Below are positions 1-10,505 of a stretch of DNA of 54,011 nucleotides, piece by piece (the stretch's first letter is position 1; the number at the start of each line of letters is the position of its first letter). The notes below the pieces were generated by a model. That model was not told where the DNA came from, searched no databases, and worked only from the letters and a program-made list of their open reading frames with translations. The stretch spans positions 1-54,011 of the forward strand of contig JBARRR010000013.1 in NCBI GenBank assembly GCA_049644325.1, read 5' to 3'. This stretch comes from DASZHA01 sp049644325 (GTDB taxonomy: Bacteria > Chloroflexota > Dormibacteria > DASZGP01). Made by a program: the position numbers and the translations under genes.

Positions 1-34
1 CGGCGCCACGGGCGCGTCGACGAGATCAAGGAAG

Positions 35-63
35 TTGACAGCGGCCTGGCCCTGCGGCACTAT
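35..63 (+). promoter_or_regulatory. Possible sigma-70-type promoter for the beta-helix gene
   Basis: A perfect -35 hexamer TTGACA lies at 35-40. After a 17-base spacer comes CACTAT at 58-63, which keeps only the A2, A5 and T6 positions of a -10 box. A transcript would start near 70 and leave a leader of about 65 bases ending in a strong ribosome site (121-127). The -10 is weak, so this is a suggestion only. Confidence 0.3.
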
Positions 64-135
64 TCAGCCAACCACGGGATCATCCACGCGCGTCAAGAAG
101 GGACGTCGCGGCCTTGGATCGGAGGAGTACCCCAC

Positions 136-1833
136 TTGAAGCACCGTCTCTCGCGAGTTGCCCTTGCCGTGCTGCCATTGGCAGCACTTACAGCACCCCT
201 GGCGACCCCTCACGTCGCCCTGGCCGCGGTGACGATCGTGGTCGACAACACAGGGGACCCACTTGCCGCCGGCGACTGCGGCAACTCTCATCCCGCCAAC
301 ACCTGCACCCTGCGCGCCGCCGTTCTTCGCGCCAATGGCGAGACAGGCGACACCATTCAGCTGGCAGCCGCGACCTACACCTTGGCGCAACCGGACCCCA
401 ACAACGTCGATAACGGCTCCGGGGGCGACCTCGAGGTCCTGAGCTCGATGACGATCAAGGGCGCGGGTGCCGGCCAAACGATCGTCACTGGCAATACCGG
501 CTGGGCCGAGCGGATATTCGAGATCGAGACGGTGACCGGTGCTCCTACTACCGCCACCATCTCGGATATGACGATCACCCACGGCAGTGCTGAGAACGAC
601 AACGGCGACTCCAACGACGGTGGCGGCATCCTCAACGACGCATCCATCCTGACGGTACACAACGTCGTGTTCGACAACAACCACGCCCCCTTCGGTAGCG
701 GCGGGGGCCTGGCCACCAACGCTGGGACGACGACAGTTAGCAACACCACGTTCACGAACAACGATGCCAACACCAACGGCGGCGGTCTCTTCGTTGGCGG
801 GAACATCACGACCGTACAGAGCTATTCCAGCCTCTATTTCCATGACAACAGCGCCATCGCCGGCTCGGAGTCCGACAACGGCGGCGGCGCAATCTACAAC
901 GATGCATCCGGCAGTGGTAACGCAGCGACGACTTTCACCGACCTAACGATCGTCAACAACCACGCCCCGGGTATGAGCGGAGGCGGGATCTACGAGAACT
1001 CAGGCCTGGCGGCGGGCAAGGTCACCTACACCAACCTCACGATCGCCAACAACACCGCCCTCAACAGCGGTGGCGGGATCTACGTCCTCAACAGCCGCGC
1101 CATCATCACCAATGCAACCATCACGGGAAACTCCGTAAGTAACGCCAACGTTGACATCGCCACCGTGGGTCACGGTGGGGGCATCGCTCTTGGGTTCTCA
1201 AGCTCGATCGTCCTCAACAACAACACGATCAACGCCAACACCTCGCCCAAGAGCGGCGCCGGCCTGGCGCTGCTGAACAGCGATGAGAACGCCACCCTGC
1301 ACAACACCATCGTCCACAACAACGTCGGTGGTGGCGTCGACAGCAACTGCTTCATCCGCAGTGGTCAGAGCAGCGCGGCGATCACCAGCACCGGCTACAA
1401 CCTGTCCAATGACACCACCTGTGGCCTGACCGGGACGGGCGATCGCCAGGGATCGACCTTCAATCCCAATCTTGGCCCACTGCAGGACAACAACGGTCCC
1501 ACCGATGGGGCGCCCGGTGCCACCAGCGCCACGCTGACCGAGGCTCTGCCCAAGGGGAGCATCGCCATCGACACCGCCGACCCCAACGCGGGCAACAACC
1601 CCGCCACCGACGAACGCCACGTCACCCGGCCGCAGGGAGCGGCCAGCGATGTCGGTGCCTACGAATACATTCCGCCGACCCCGACGCTGCCCCTGGCCGG
1701 AGCCGGCGAGGCGGTGGGTTGGCGGCTGGAGTTCACCCTGCTGGCGATTCTGCTGGCCACGCTGGTGGCGGTAATGCTGGTAACCGTGGGACGCCTCAGC
1801 CGGGCGCGGGTCGACAAGGGGGAAGAAACCTGA
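136..1833 (+). CDS. Secreted right-handed parallel beta-helix protein with C-terminal sorting-like signal
   Basis: 565 residues. The TTG start is set by GGAGGAG at 121-127, eight bases upstream, and by the signal peptide that follows directly (KHR then a hydrophobic stretch ending near ALAA, residues 1-31). The frame is open upstream to the window edge, but without a signal sequence there. Residues 32-75 resemble the CSLREA-type domain (CTLRAAVLRAN). Residues 90-480 are repeated NN-x-A-x3-GGGIY turns typical of pectate-lyase-like beta-helices of the choice-of-anchor type. The C-terminus has LPLAG near residue 520, a hydrophobic segment and a basic tail, as in sortase substrates, or it is a plain membrane anchor. 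No catalytic residues are recognisable; an adhesin or surface-structure role is inference. Confidence 0.8.
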   Translation: MKHRLSRVALAVLPLAALTAPLATPHVALAAVTIVVDNTGDPLAAGDCGNSHPANTCTLRAAVLRANGETGDTIQLAAATYTLAQPDPNNVDNGSGGDLEVLSSMTIKGAGAGQTIVTGNTGWAERIFEIETVTGAPTTATISDMTITHGSAENDNGDSNDGGGILNDASILTVHNVVFDNNHAPFGSGGGLATNAGTTTVSNTTFTNNDANTNGGGLFVGGNITTVQSYSSLYFHDNSAIAGSESDNGGGAIYNDASGSGNAATTFTDLTIVNNHAPGMSGGGIYENSGLAAGKVTYTNLTIANNTALNSGGGIYVLNSRAIITNATITGNSVSNANVDIATVGHGGGIALGFSSSIVLNNNTINANTSPKSGAGLALLNSDENATLHNTIVHNNVGGGVDSNCFIRSGQSSAAITSTGYNLSNDTTCGLTGTGDRQGSTFNPNLGPLQDNNGPTDGAPGATSATLTEALPKGSIAIDTADPNAGNNPATDERHVTRPQGAASDVGAYEYIPPTPTLPLAGAGEAVGWRLEFTLLAILLATLVAVMLVTVGRLSRARVDKGEET

Positions 1834-1846
1834 TCGAAGGCAAATG

Positions 1847-1879
1847 AAAGGGCGGTCGCCGGATGACGACCGCCCTTTT
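1847..1879. terminator. Bidirectional intrinsic terminator between convergent genes
   Basis: GGGCGGTCG at 1850-1858 pairs perfectly with CGACCGCCC at 1867-1875 around an 8-base loop. TTTT follows at 1876-1879, and AAA precedes at 1847-1849, giving a short U run on the other strand. It sits between the stop of the beta-helix gene (1833) and the stop of lon (1893), so it can end both transcripts. Confidence 0.85.
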
Positions 1880-1892
1880 GCTTTTCGGGAGA

Positions 1893-4385
<2,493 letters not shown>

Positions 4386-4419
4386 GTTAGTACTCCTGGG
4401 AACAGATATTCGTGTCTTC

Positions 4420-4425
4420 TGTATA
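4420..4425 (-). promoter_or_regulatory. Possible -10 box for lon
   Basis: On the minus strand TATACA (4425-4420) lies about 28 bases before the ribosome site and start chosen for lon, which fits a short leader from a start near 4413. No convincing -35 is present and I see no CIRCE or HAIR heat-shock operator. If used, it would give lon its own transcript at the end of the etfBA-YbjN operon. Confidence 0.3.
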
Positions 4426-4448
4426 CCCCTGATCGGCTTCATCAAACA

Positions 4449-4931
4449 CTAGGAACCGCCGTTTTGCCCAGGACCTTCCCGTTCCGAGGGGAACGGTTGT
4501 GCTCCCCGCGCCTGGCTGGAGAGCGGGGGGAACACGCCGGGATAGCCCAGGTGGACCAGCGCCTCAAAGGCCGATTCGCTCTCCTGGTAGAAGACGCCCA
4601 GGATGCGGTCGAGCTCCTCGGCGTCGAATCCGCGGCGCGGCATCTCGGCCATCAGCCAGACGTCGCCATCGGAATCCAGGCAGTACTTCATGGCGAAGGT
4701 GCGCAGGTTCTTGCGCAGCAGAAGCCGGTAGAAGGCCTCGCGGTTGTCGCGCGGGGCTCGGACCATGAAGAAGTAGAAGGAGATCCGGTCCGGCCGCAGC
4801 ACGGCGGCGACATTCACCTTCTGGCGCACGTGGCCGGGTATGGAGATCAGCCAGGAGTTGTCCTCGAGCTCCTGGACCTCGGCATGCTCGTGTTGGCGAA
4901 GGAGTAGTTCGAACTCCTCCGCTTTCAGCAT
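4449..4931 (-). CDS. YbjN-like (type III secretion chaperone-like fold) protein
   Basis: 160 residues, soluble, no signal peptide. The pattern of N-terminal helix, antiparallel strands (SWLISIPG, RISFYFFMV), LLRKNL, then FAMKYCLDSDGDVWLMAEMP and a C-terminal helix matches the YbjN/Tir-chaperone-like family, common in Actinomycetota and relatives. Its function is unknown; such proteins are usually regulatory or binding proteins rather than enzymes. The start ATG at 4931 follows the etfA stop by 13 bases, and the stop lies between two possible lon starts, so it is likely co-transcribed with etfBA. The last 20 residues are Pro/Gly-rich and probably disordered. Confidence 0.6.
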   Translation of the reverse strand: MLKAEEFELLLRQHEHAEVQELEDNSWLISIPGHVRQKVNVAAVLRPDRISFYFFMVRAPRDNREAFYRLLLRKNLRTFAMKYCLDSDGDVWLMAEMPRRGFDAEELDRILGVFYQESESAFEALVHLGYPGVFPPLSSQARGAQPFPSEREGPGQNGGS

Positions 4932-4944
4932 GTTGAAACCCTGT

Positions 4945-5913
4945 TTAGCCGCCCTTCTTGGCCTTTACGGCGTCGATGATCTGGGGCAATACCTTGTGCA
5001 CGTCGCCGACGATGCCCAGGTCGCTGAGCTTGAAGATGGGAGCCTCCTCGTCCTTGTTGATAGAGATGATGTTCTTGCTCCCCTTCATGCCCACGGTGTG
5101 CTGCATCGCGCCGCTGACCCCGGCGGCGATGTACACGTTGGGCTTGACCGTCTTGCCAGTCTGGCCGACCTGCATGGCGTACGGCACCCAGCCGGCGTCG
5201 ACCACCGCGCGGGTGGCCCCGACGGCGCCGCCGAGCAGCCCCGCAAGGTCCTGCAGGATGGGGAAGTTCTCGGGCCCACCCATGCCGCGGCCGCCGGTGA
5301 CCACCACCGTGGCGTCCTCCAGCTTGGGGCCCTCGGATGCCTCGACCTTGGTCTCCAGCACCTTCACCCGACGGGTGGCGTCGCCCAGCTCGGGGCTGAC
5401 CTCCTCGACCGCCGGGGCGCCGCCCCCGGACGCCTCCGCGGCGAAGGCCTTGGGGCGCACCGTCACGATGCGGGGACCGTCGCCGGAGAAGACCTTGTGG
5501 GAGACCAGGGTGGCGCCGAAGATGGGAACGTCAACCTTGACGTCCTCGCCCTCCAGGCTGACCTCCGTGGCGAACGCCGCCATGCCGACGCCCAGGCGAG
5601 CAGCCACCCGCGTCGCGATGTCACGGCCATCGTAGCTGCCGCCAAAGAGGATGGCGGCGGGCTTGCGTTCCTGCGCCAGCGCCGCAAACACCTCGACCGC
5701 GGGCAGGACGAAATACTCATCGTGCTCGCTGCGGGCGTCGCTCAGCACCTTGGTGGCGCCGTACTCGCCCAACTTGGCGCTATGTGCCGTGACCGAACCC
5801 AGGGCGACGGCCACGACGTCGGCCCCCAGGGTGCGCGCCTTGCTCAGGATCTCCAGTGTGATGGGGGCGACATCGCCCTCGTAACCCTCTACGTGGACCC
5901 AGATCTCTGCCAT
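4945..5913 (-). CDS. etfA: Electron transfer flavoprotein subunit alpha
   Basis: 322 residues, normal for EtfA. It binds FAD and, with EtfB, carries electrons from acyl-CoA dehydrogenases to the membrane quinone pool. The N-terminal half is the Rossmann-like ETF domain; the C-terminal FAD domain shows GGRGMGGPENF (about 208), AVVDAGW, QVGQTGKTVKPNVY and GVSGAMQH-x-VGM, all hallmark FAD contacts. The start ATG overlaps the etfB stop by one base (TGATG at 5915-5911), so the two are translationally coupled. The four acyl-CoA dehydrogenase loci in this window are its likely partners. Confidence 0.96.
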   Translation of the reverse strand: MAEIWVHVEGYEGDVAPITLEILSKARTLGADVVAVALGSVTAHSAKLGEYGATKVLSDARSEHDEYFVLPAVEVFAALAQERKPAAILFGGSYDGRDIATRVAARLGVGMAAFATEVSLEGEDVKVDVPIFGATLVSHKVFSGDGPRIVTVRPKAFAAEASGGGAPAVEEVSPELGDATRRVKVLETKVEASEGPKLEDATVVVTGGRGMGGPENFPILQDLAGLLGGAVGATRAVVDAGWVPYAMQVGQTGKTVKPNVYIAAGVSGAMQHTVGMKGSKNIISINKDEEAPIFKLSDLGIVGDVHKVLPQIIDAVKAKKGG

Positions 5914-6689
5914 CAGATGACCTTCAGCTCGGCCAGCATAGCGGCCACCCGCTCGCCTGACTGGCCCTCGTCGGTGATGACCTCACCAGCGGCGCGCTCG
6001 GGGGCGGGGTCGACGCCGGCAACCTTGACCAGGGCGCCGTCTTCGCCAACCTGCCCGGCGTCGAGGCCGAGGGCGGCGATGTCCACGTTCTCGACCGGCT
6101 TGCTCTTGGCGCCCATGATCCCCTTGAGGGTGGGATAGCGCGGCTCGTTGAGGCCACCCGTGACGGTCACCACCACCGGGGTCTCGGCCTCGAGCATCAC
6201 GTAGCCGTCGGCGGTCTGGCGCTGGACGGTGACCTTGTTGCCCTCGACCTCCAGCTTCTTGGCGAAGGAGAGGTGGGGAATGCCGAGGATCTCGGCGATC
6301 TGCGGCGGCACCATCCCGGTGGAGCCGTCGAAGGACTCGGTGCCGCAGATGAGGATGTCAAAGCCCTTGTCCTTGACCGCGGCGGCGATGGCCCGGGCGG
6401 TGCCTAGCGCATCAGACCCGGCAAGCCCGGGATCGGTGATCAGGATGCCGCCCTCGGCGCCCATCGACAGGGCCTTGCGGATGGCGTCATTGGCCTTCTC
6501 CGGCCCCATCGAAACCACCGTCACCGAACCGCCCGTCTTTTCCGCCAGCTGCAGACCCTCCTCGACGCCGTACTCGTCGCCCTGGTCCATTACCAGCTCG
6601 ACGCCATCACGCACCAGCCGGAAGTCGTCTCCGAGCTTGGGGGTGGAGTTGGGATCTGGGGTCTGCTTCACGGTCACGAAAACGTTCAC
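5913..6689 (-). CDS. etfB: Electron transfer flavoprotein subunit beta
   Basis: 258 residues from a GTG start. The AMP-binding subunit opens with the family signature NVFVTVKQTPDP and contains MDQGDEYGVEEGLQLAEK and the Ala/Gly-rich AMP loop. I chose GTG at 6689 because GAGG lies seven bases upstream; the TTG two codons earlier (6695) would place that site one base away. It is first in an etfB-etfA-YbjN operon, the usual beta-before-alpha order. A TACAAT -10 box and a palindrome lie upstream. Confidence 0.95.
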   Translation of the reverse strand: MNVFVTVKQTPDPNSTPKLGDDFRLVRDGVELVMDQGDEYGVEEGLQLAEKTGGSVTVVSMGPEKANDAIRKALSMGAEGGILITDPGLAGSDALGTARAIAAAVKDKGFDILICGTESFDGSTGMVPPQIAEILGIPHLSFAKKLEVEGNKVTVQRQTADGYVMLEAETPVVVTVTGGLNEPRYPTLKGIMGAKSKPVENVDIAALGLDAGQVGEDGALVKVAGVDPAPERAAGEVITDEGQSGERVAAMLAELKVI

Positions 6690-6753
6690 GTACAAACCTC
6701 ACTCAAGAGTGGCGGCCGACAGCCCCACATGACAGCGGCGTCAGGGCCGACAG

Positions 6754-6782
6754 ATTGTACCTGAGGCGCCGAGCGTCGCTCG
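6754..6782 (-). promoter_or_regulatory. etfBA promoter region with palindromic site
   Basis: On the minus strand a TACAAT hexamer (6759-6754) makes a good -10 box, giving a leader of about 58 bases to etfB. Where the -35 should be, at 6770-6782, is a perfect 13-base palindrome CGAGCG-T-CGCTCG instead of a TTGACA-like hexamer. This arrangement suggests an activator or repressor site for electron-transfer genes. The palindrome could also be a transcript hairpin after the J-domain gene, but it lacks a T run. Confidence 0.4.
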
Positions 6783-6800
6783 TTCGGTCCGGCGCGCCGC

Positions 6801-7715
6801 CTAGATCAGGCTCTTGCCGGCGGCGATGTCGAAGTCGTGCTGGGCCTGTCGCACCTCCAGCAGCACCCGCTCGCCCTCGGCCACGGCGTCGGCGGGCGCC
6901 GCACCGGGGCCGCCGGTGATGACCTGGCTCAGCTTGCGCAATTGGGTTACCAGCCGCTCCTTGCGCTGCATCTCCTGGCGGACCTGTTCGCCGAACTGGC
7001 GGAAGGCTTCGGGAAGCGTATGCGTCTGGGTGCGAATCTCGAGCAGCTCACTCTCGTAGTCCTCCAGCGCCCGCTCCAGCGAGCTCCCCAGCGCCGAGGT
7101 GTCGGAGCCCGGCTGCAGCACCCGGATCTCTTCCATCAGCACCTCGAGGCTGTCCTCGAGCTCGGCCATCTCCGCCACCTCCCACCGGTAACGCGTCTCC
7201 CAGTCCCCACGCAGGTCGCCACGCTTGCGGTTCTCGACCGCCACCTTGCGGCTGCGCTCCCGCCAGATGACGTCATACACCCGCCGCGTATCGGGGTCGC
7301 TGAGCACCTGCTGGGCATCGCTGATGAGCGCCATCAGCCTTGACCACGACTCCCGGGTGAAGTCCGCGTGGTGCTGGTCGGGGTGCACCTCCTTGGCCTT
7401 GCGGCGGTAGGCGCGATGGATCTGCTCGGTGGTGGCTCGCGGGGTTACCCCCAGGATGAAGTAGTAGTTGACCGGCCACTGGGCCGACGCCGGCATGGGC
7501 ACGGTCCGCACCAGCTCGGCCTCGACCCGCTGCAGCGCCTCCCCGGTGATGTGGCGGGCCTCATCGATTTGCGCGCCCCGGCGATGGAGCTCCTCCTCCA
7601 CCTCGGGCGGGGTGCGCCCGATGCGGTGCATCTCCATCGCGTCCACCAGCATCTGGTGGCGCTCGGCGAGCGTGAGCTTCTTGCCGCCCGTCAGGCGCGA
7701 GAAAATCCCCGGCAT
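6801..7715 (-). CDS. J-domain (DnaJ-like) protein with coiled-coil C-terminus
   Basis: 304 residues, starting at the ATG of MPGIFSRL (7715); upstream codons are Pro/Arg-rich and overlap ligD, so they were not used. The J domain occupies roughly residues 80-150 (NYYFILGVTPRATTEQIHRAYR) with the essential HPD in KEVHPDQHH. It lacks the Gly/Phe and zinc-finger regions of true DnaJ, so it is a J-domain-only co-chaperone that would recruit a DnaK to a special client. Residues 170-290 are Glu/Leu/Arg-rich and likely coiled coil. It is the last gene after ku, the ligase paralogue and ligD, 47 bases behind ligD; a link to end joining is inference. Confidence 0.75.
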   Translation of the reverse strand: MPGIFSRLTGGKKLTLAERHQMLVDAMEMHRIGRTPPEVEEELHRRGAQIDEARHITGEALQRVEAELVRTVPMPASAQWPVNYYFILGVTPRATTEQIHRAYRRKAKEVHPDQHHADFTRESWSRLMALISDAQQVLSDPDTRRVYDVIWRERSRKVAVENRKRGDLRGDWETRYRWEVAEMAELEDSLEVLMEEIRVLQPGSDTSALGSSLERALEDYESELLEIRTQTHTLPEAFRQFGEQVRQEMQRKERLVTQLRKLSQVITGGPGAAPADAVAEGERVLLEVRQAQHDFDIAAGKSLI

Positions 7716-7762
7716 CGTGGTCAGTTTATGTGCTCCGCGTGCCTGGGATCGGCGCGGGGACG

Positions 7763-9379
7763 TCAGCGGGGGGCAGGCTCCCGGATGCAGTCGGCCGGGA
7801 CCATGTCGGGGCGAAGGCGAAGGAATGTAGCCTGCCGCAGCAACTTGTCCCGGGTCCACTCGTTGAACTTGACCTCGCAAACCAGCTCCGGCTTCACCCA
7901 GGTGACCTCTTTGGGCGCCAACTCGGCTCCCTTCGCCGGCGGCTTCTTGACCACCAGCCGTCGCAGGGCCGCCTCGACGTCATTTAGCAGCTTCTCGTTG
8001 AAGCCGCTGCCGACCTGGCCGCAATAGACCAGCCCACCTCGGTCGTACACCCCCAGCGCCAGCGAGCCAAAGTGCTGGCGGCCCCCCTGGGGCGGCGTGA
8101 AGCCGACGATGACGCAGGCCTGCTCCCGGTTGGCCTTGATCTTGAGCCAGTCCTTGCTGCGCTTGCCCGGGTAGTACTTCGACGCCAGGCGCTTGGCCAC
8201 CACCCCCTCCTGGCCCTGTTTCTTGACGGCGTCGAAAAGAACCGTGCCGACGTTCCCGGGATAGGCGTCGAGCAGGCGGGTCGAGGGACCGTCGAGGAGC
8301 CGCGCGCCGAGCAGCCGGCGCCGCTCCCGCAGGGGGACGTCTAGGAGCGAGTAGCCGGAGTCGTGGAGGATGTCGAAGATGTAGTAGACGATGGGGATGG
8401 CGCCATGGGGCTCGAGGCCTGTCTTGCCGCCTTTCCAGCCGGTGCGCTCCTGGAGCCGGCCGAAGCTGGGCAACCCCTCCTCGTCCATGGCCACGACCTC
8501 GCCGTCGAGCACGGCCGCACGGCTGCGCACGAGCAGGCCCAGCTCCTGCAGCTCAGGGAACATCCGCGTGGCGTCGCCGCCCCGGCGCAGGAGCAGCCGC
8601 ACCTTGCCGTTGCGCACCAGGGCCATGGTGCGAAAGCCGTCGAGCTTGATCTCGTACTGCCATTTGTCGTCGTCGAAGGGCTTGGTTTCGGGGGTGGCCA
8701 GCATCGGCTCCACGGTTGTCGGGAATGGCGCCTTCACCGCCTTGGACAGGTCGACGAAGTCGGCACTGCGACCGCCCTGGTCTTCGGCGGGCAGGTTGGA
8801 GTGCCAGACGCGCTCGGCCGCCGCGGCGATCTCTTCCATCGAGCGCCCGGAGAGGACCGAGCGATCGTCCTCGGTGACGTCGTAGCCCTCCCGGGCGCCG
8901 TAGTCGCGCTTCTTGATCAGCAGCCAGTCCTTGCCGTTGCGGCCGCCTACCAGGGCAAACGCACCCTTGAGCTTGCGACCCAAGAGCTCGAATTTGAGGT
9001 CGCCCCGGCGCAGCATCTCGTCGACGTCGGGCTGCAGCCAGCGGACCCCACCCCAGTCCCAGACCATGACGGTGCCGCCACCGTACTCACCCTTGGGGAT
9101 GGTGCCCTCGAAGTCGAAGTAGTCGATCGGGTGGTCCTCGACGTGTACCGCCAGGCGCTTGTCGCGGTGATCGAGGCTGGGCCCCTTGGGCACCGCCCAG
9201 GACAGGAGGACGCCGTCGTGCTCGAGTCGGAAGTCGTAATGGAGACGGCTGGCGGCGTGCTTCTGCACGACAAAGCGGCTGAGGCCGGCGAGCTGCGCCG
9301 GGGACCGGCCACCGGCCGGCTCCGGTGTCTTCTCGAAGTCGCGCTTGCGGCGATACTCCTTGAGCTTGGGCTCGGCCAT
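7763..9379 (-). CDS. ligD: LigD-type DNA repair enzyme: 3'-phosphoesterase plus ATP-dependent DNA ligase
   Basis: 538 residues. The N-terminal phosphoesterase domain (about 30-160) keeps the metal ligands in KHAASRLHYDFRLEHDG (H41, H47, D49) and H83. The ligase domain (about 222-538) has motif I EIKLDGFR with nucleophile K245, motif III LDGEVV (E294), motif IV EGVVAKR (E391) and motif V WLKIK (K413, K415), then an OB fold. The primase/polymerase domain of the mycobacterial three-domain LigD is absent and not encoded elsewhere in the window. The product trims 3' ends and seals double-strand breaks with Ku. It starts seven bases after the stop of the ligase paralogue and belongs to the ku operon. 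Confidence 0.93.
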   Translation of the reverse strand: MAEPKLKEYRRKRDFEKTPEPAGGRSPAQLAGLSRFVVQKHAASRLHYDFRLEHDGVLLSWAVPKGPSLDHRDKRLAVHVEDHPIDYFDFEGTIPKGEYGGGTVMVWDWGGVRWLQPDVDEMLRRGDLKFELLGRKLKGAFALVGGRNGKDWLLIKKRDYGAREGYDVTEDDRSVLSGRSMEEIAAAAERVWHSNLPAEDQGGRSADFVDLSKAVKAPFPTTVEPMLATPETKPFDDDKWQYEIKLDGFRTMALVRNGKVRLLLRRGGDATRMFPELQELGLLVRSRAAVLDGEVVAMDEEGLPSFGRLQERTGWKGGKTGLEPHGAIPIVYYIFDILHDSGYSLLDVPLRERRRLLGARLLDGPSTRLLDAYPGNVGTVLFDAVKKQGQEGVVAKRLASKYYPGKRSKDWLKIKANREQACVIVGFTPPQGGRQHFGSLALGVYDRGGLVYCGQVGSGFNEKLLNDVEAALRRLVVKKPPAKGAELAPKEVTWVKPELVCEVKFNEWTRDKLLRQATFLRLRPDMVPADCIREPAPR

Positions 9380-9385
9380 CCCGGC

Positions 9386-10474
9386 CTAGGTGCGGGTCGG
9401 CTCGAGGTCGCCGAGGGGCAGCTGGGGCAGTTCGATCTTGACCCGCCGGCGGTGCAGTCCCTCGGGCGCGGTCCGGGGCGGCATCAGCGTCTGGCGCACG
9501 CAGGCGCGCGGATCGACCTCGGGGTGCATGCCCACGAAGATCGGGAAGCGGAGGATCCCCTCCTCGGTCCACTGGCTGAACTTGACCGAGGCCACCAACT
9601 CAGGGCGGACCCATACCGCCTCCCGGGGCACCCGGCCGGCGTTCGAGGGCTGGGCCGCATCGGCGCGGAGCCCGGGCAGGGCCTGGGCCAGGAGGCGCTC
9701 GGTGCGCCGGTCGAACCCGCCACCCACGGCCCCGGCGTAGACCGGCGCGCCGCCATCGAAGACACCGACGAGGAGCGCCTCGAAGGCGTCGCCGCCCGGG
9801 CCGGGGATGTAGCCAACGACGACCACGTCCTGCCGGGGCACGTCCTGGACCAGGAGCCAGCTGGGGCTGCGGCTGCCGGGCAGGTAGGGGCTGTCCTTGC
9901 GTTTGGCGATGACCGCCTCGATACCCATCTCCCGGGCGGCCTCGAAGAAGGCCGCGCCCTCGGCCGGCACCGCGTCGCTGAGGCATACCCGGCCGCCGTC
10001 CCCGCCGACGACCTCGCGGAGCAGGCGGCGGCGTCGCAGAAGGCTTAAGGACATCACCGACCGGGCCTCGGCATAGAGGATGTCGAAGACCACGTAGGCG
10101 GCGGGGCGCTCGACGGCGGCCTGGGCCACGCCGTCAGGGCTGCTGATCCGCATCCGCCGGTCGAGGCCGGCGAAGTCGGGCTTGCCGTCGCTGTCGCAGA
10201 CCACGACCATGCCGTCGACGATGCACTGGTCGAGGTTGAGCCGCCGCGAGACCTCGCCCAGCTCGGGGAACATCTCGGTGATGTTGCGGCCCGACTGGTC
10301 CTGGAGGTGATAGCCGCCACCCTCCACGAAGGCCAGCGCCCGAAGCCCGTCCCAGCGCACCTCGAAGAGGTGCTCGCGGGAGTCGAACGGCTCGCTGGCG
10401 CCACCGGGGAACATGGGCAGCACCATGTCGGGCAGGCGCGCCGGCTCGAGCGGCAGCTCGGTGATCTCGGGCAT
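9386..10474 (-). CDS. Predicted catalytically inactive ATP-dependent DNA ligase paralogue
   Basis: 362 residues from the ATG at 10474, which leaves a 31-base gap to ku. The fold follows the LigD ligase domain over its whole length: EVRWDGLR, FPELGEV, VDGMVVVCD, YVVFDILY, EAVIAKR, SPSWLLVQ, then an OB-like part (VVGYIPGPGGDAFEALLVGV) and VRPELVASVKFSQWTEEG. Compared with the neighbouring LigD, the adenylated lysine of motif I is R40, the motif III glutamate is M89, and the two motif V lysines are L208 and Q210. E186 and K191 of motif IV remain. The frame is intact and the surrounding sequence well kept, so this looks like a conserved pseudoenzyme, perhaps structural or regulatory in the Ku-LigD complex. 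Confidence 0.85.
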   Translation of the reverse strand: MPEITELPLEPARLPDMVLPMFPGGASEPFDSREHLFEVRWDGLRALAFVEGGGYHLQDQSGRNITEMFPELGEVSRRLNLDQCIVDGMVVVCDSDGKPDFAGLDRRMRISSPDGVAQAAVERPAAYVVFDILYAEARSVMSLSLLRRRRLLREVVGGDGGRVCLSDAVPAEGAAFFEAAREMGIEAVIAKRKDSPYLPGSRSPSWLLVQDVPRQDVVVVGYIPGPGGDAFEALLVGVFDGGAPVYAGAVGGGFDRRTERLLAQALPGLRADAAQPSNAGRVPREAVWVRPELVASVKFSQWTEEGILRFPIFVGMHPEVDPRACVRQTLMPPRTAPEGLHRRRVKIELPQLPLGDLEPTRT

Positions 10475-10505
10475 GTGCCCCAAGCCTAGTCCCGCGGCAG
10501 CAGGA

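Noticed and set aside
1..135. Upstream extension of the beta-helix gene to the window edge
   Set aside because: The frame is open, but the signal peptide and a strong ribosome site place the start at 136, and the added residues show no domain.
4386..4445. Longer lon start at 4445 or 4442
   Set aside because: No ribosome site and a 20-residue addition unlike the family; the TTG at 4385 has AGGAG at ideal spacing.
4386..4450. Heat-shock operator (CIRCE or HAIR) before lon
   Set aside because: No matching inverted repeat; only a short ACAGA/TCTGT pair that is within chance.
4840..6138. Long plus-strand open frame opposite etfA and etfB
   Set aside because: Open only because GC-rich codons on the minus strand give few stops in the mirror frame; the translation is His/Asp/Gly/Leu-rich without any domain.
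8363..10048. 561-codon plus-strand open frame opposite ligD and its paralogue
   Set aside because: Antisense shadow of two genes with clear ligase motifs; no ribosome site or domain.
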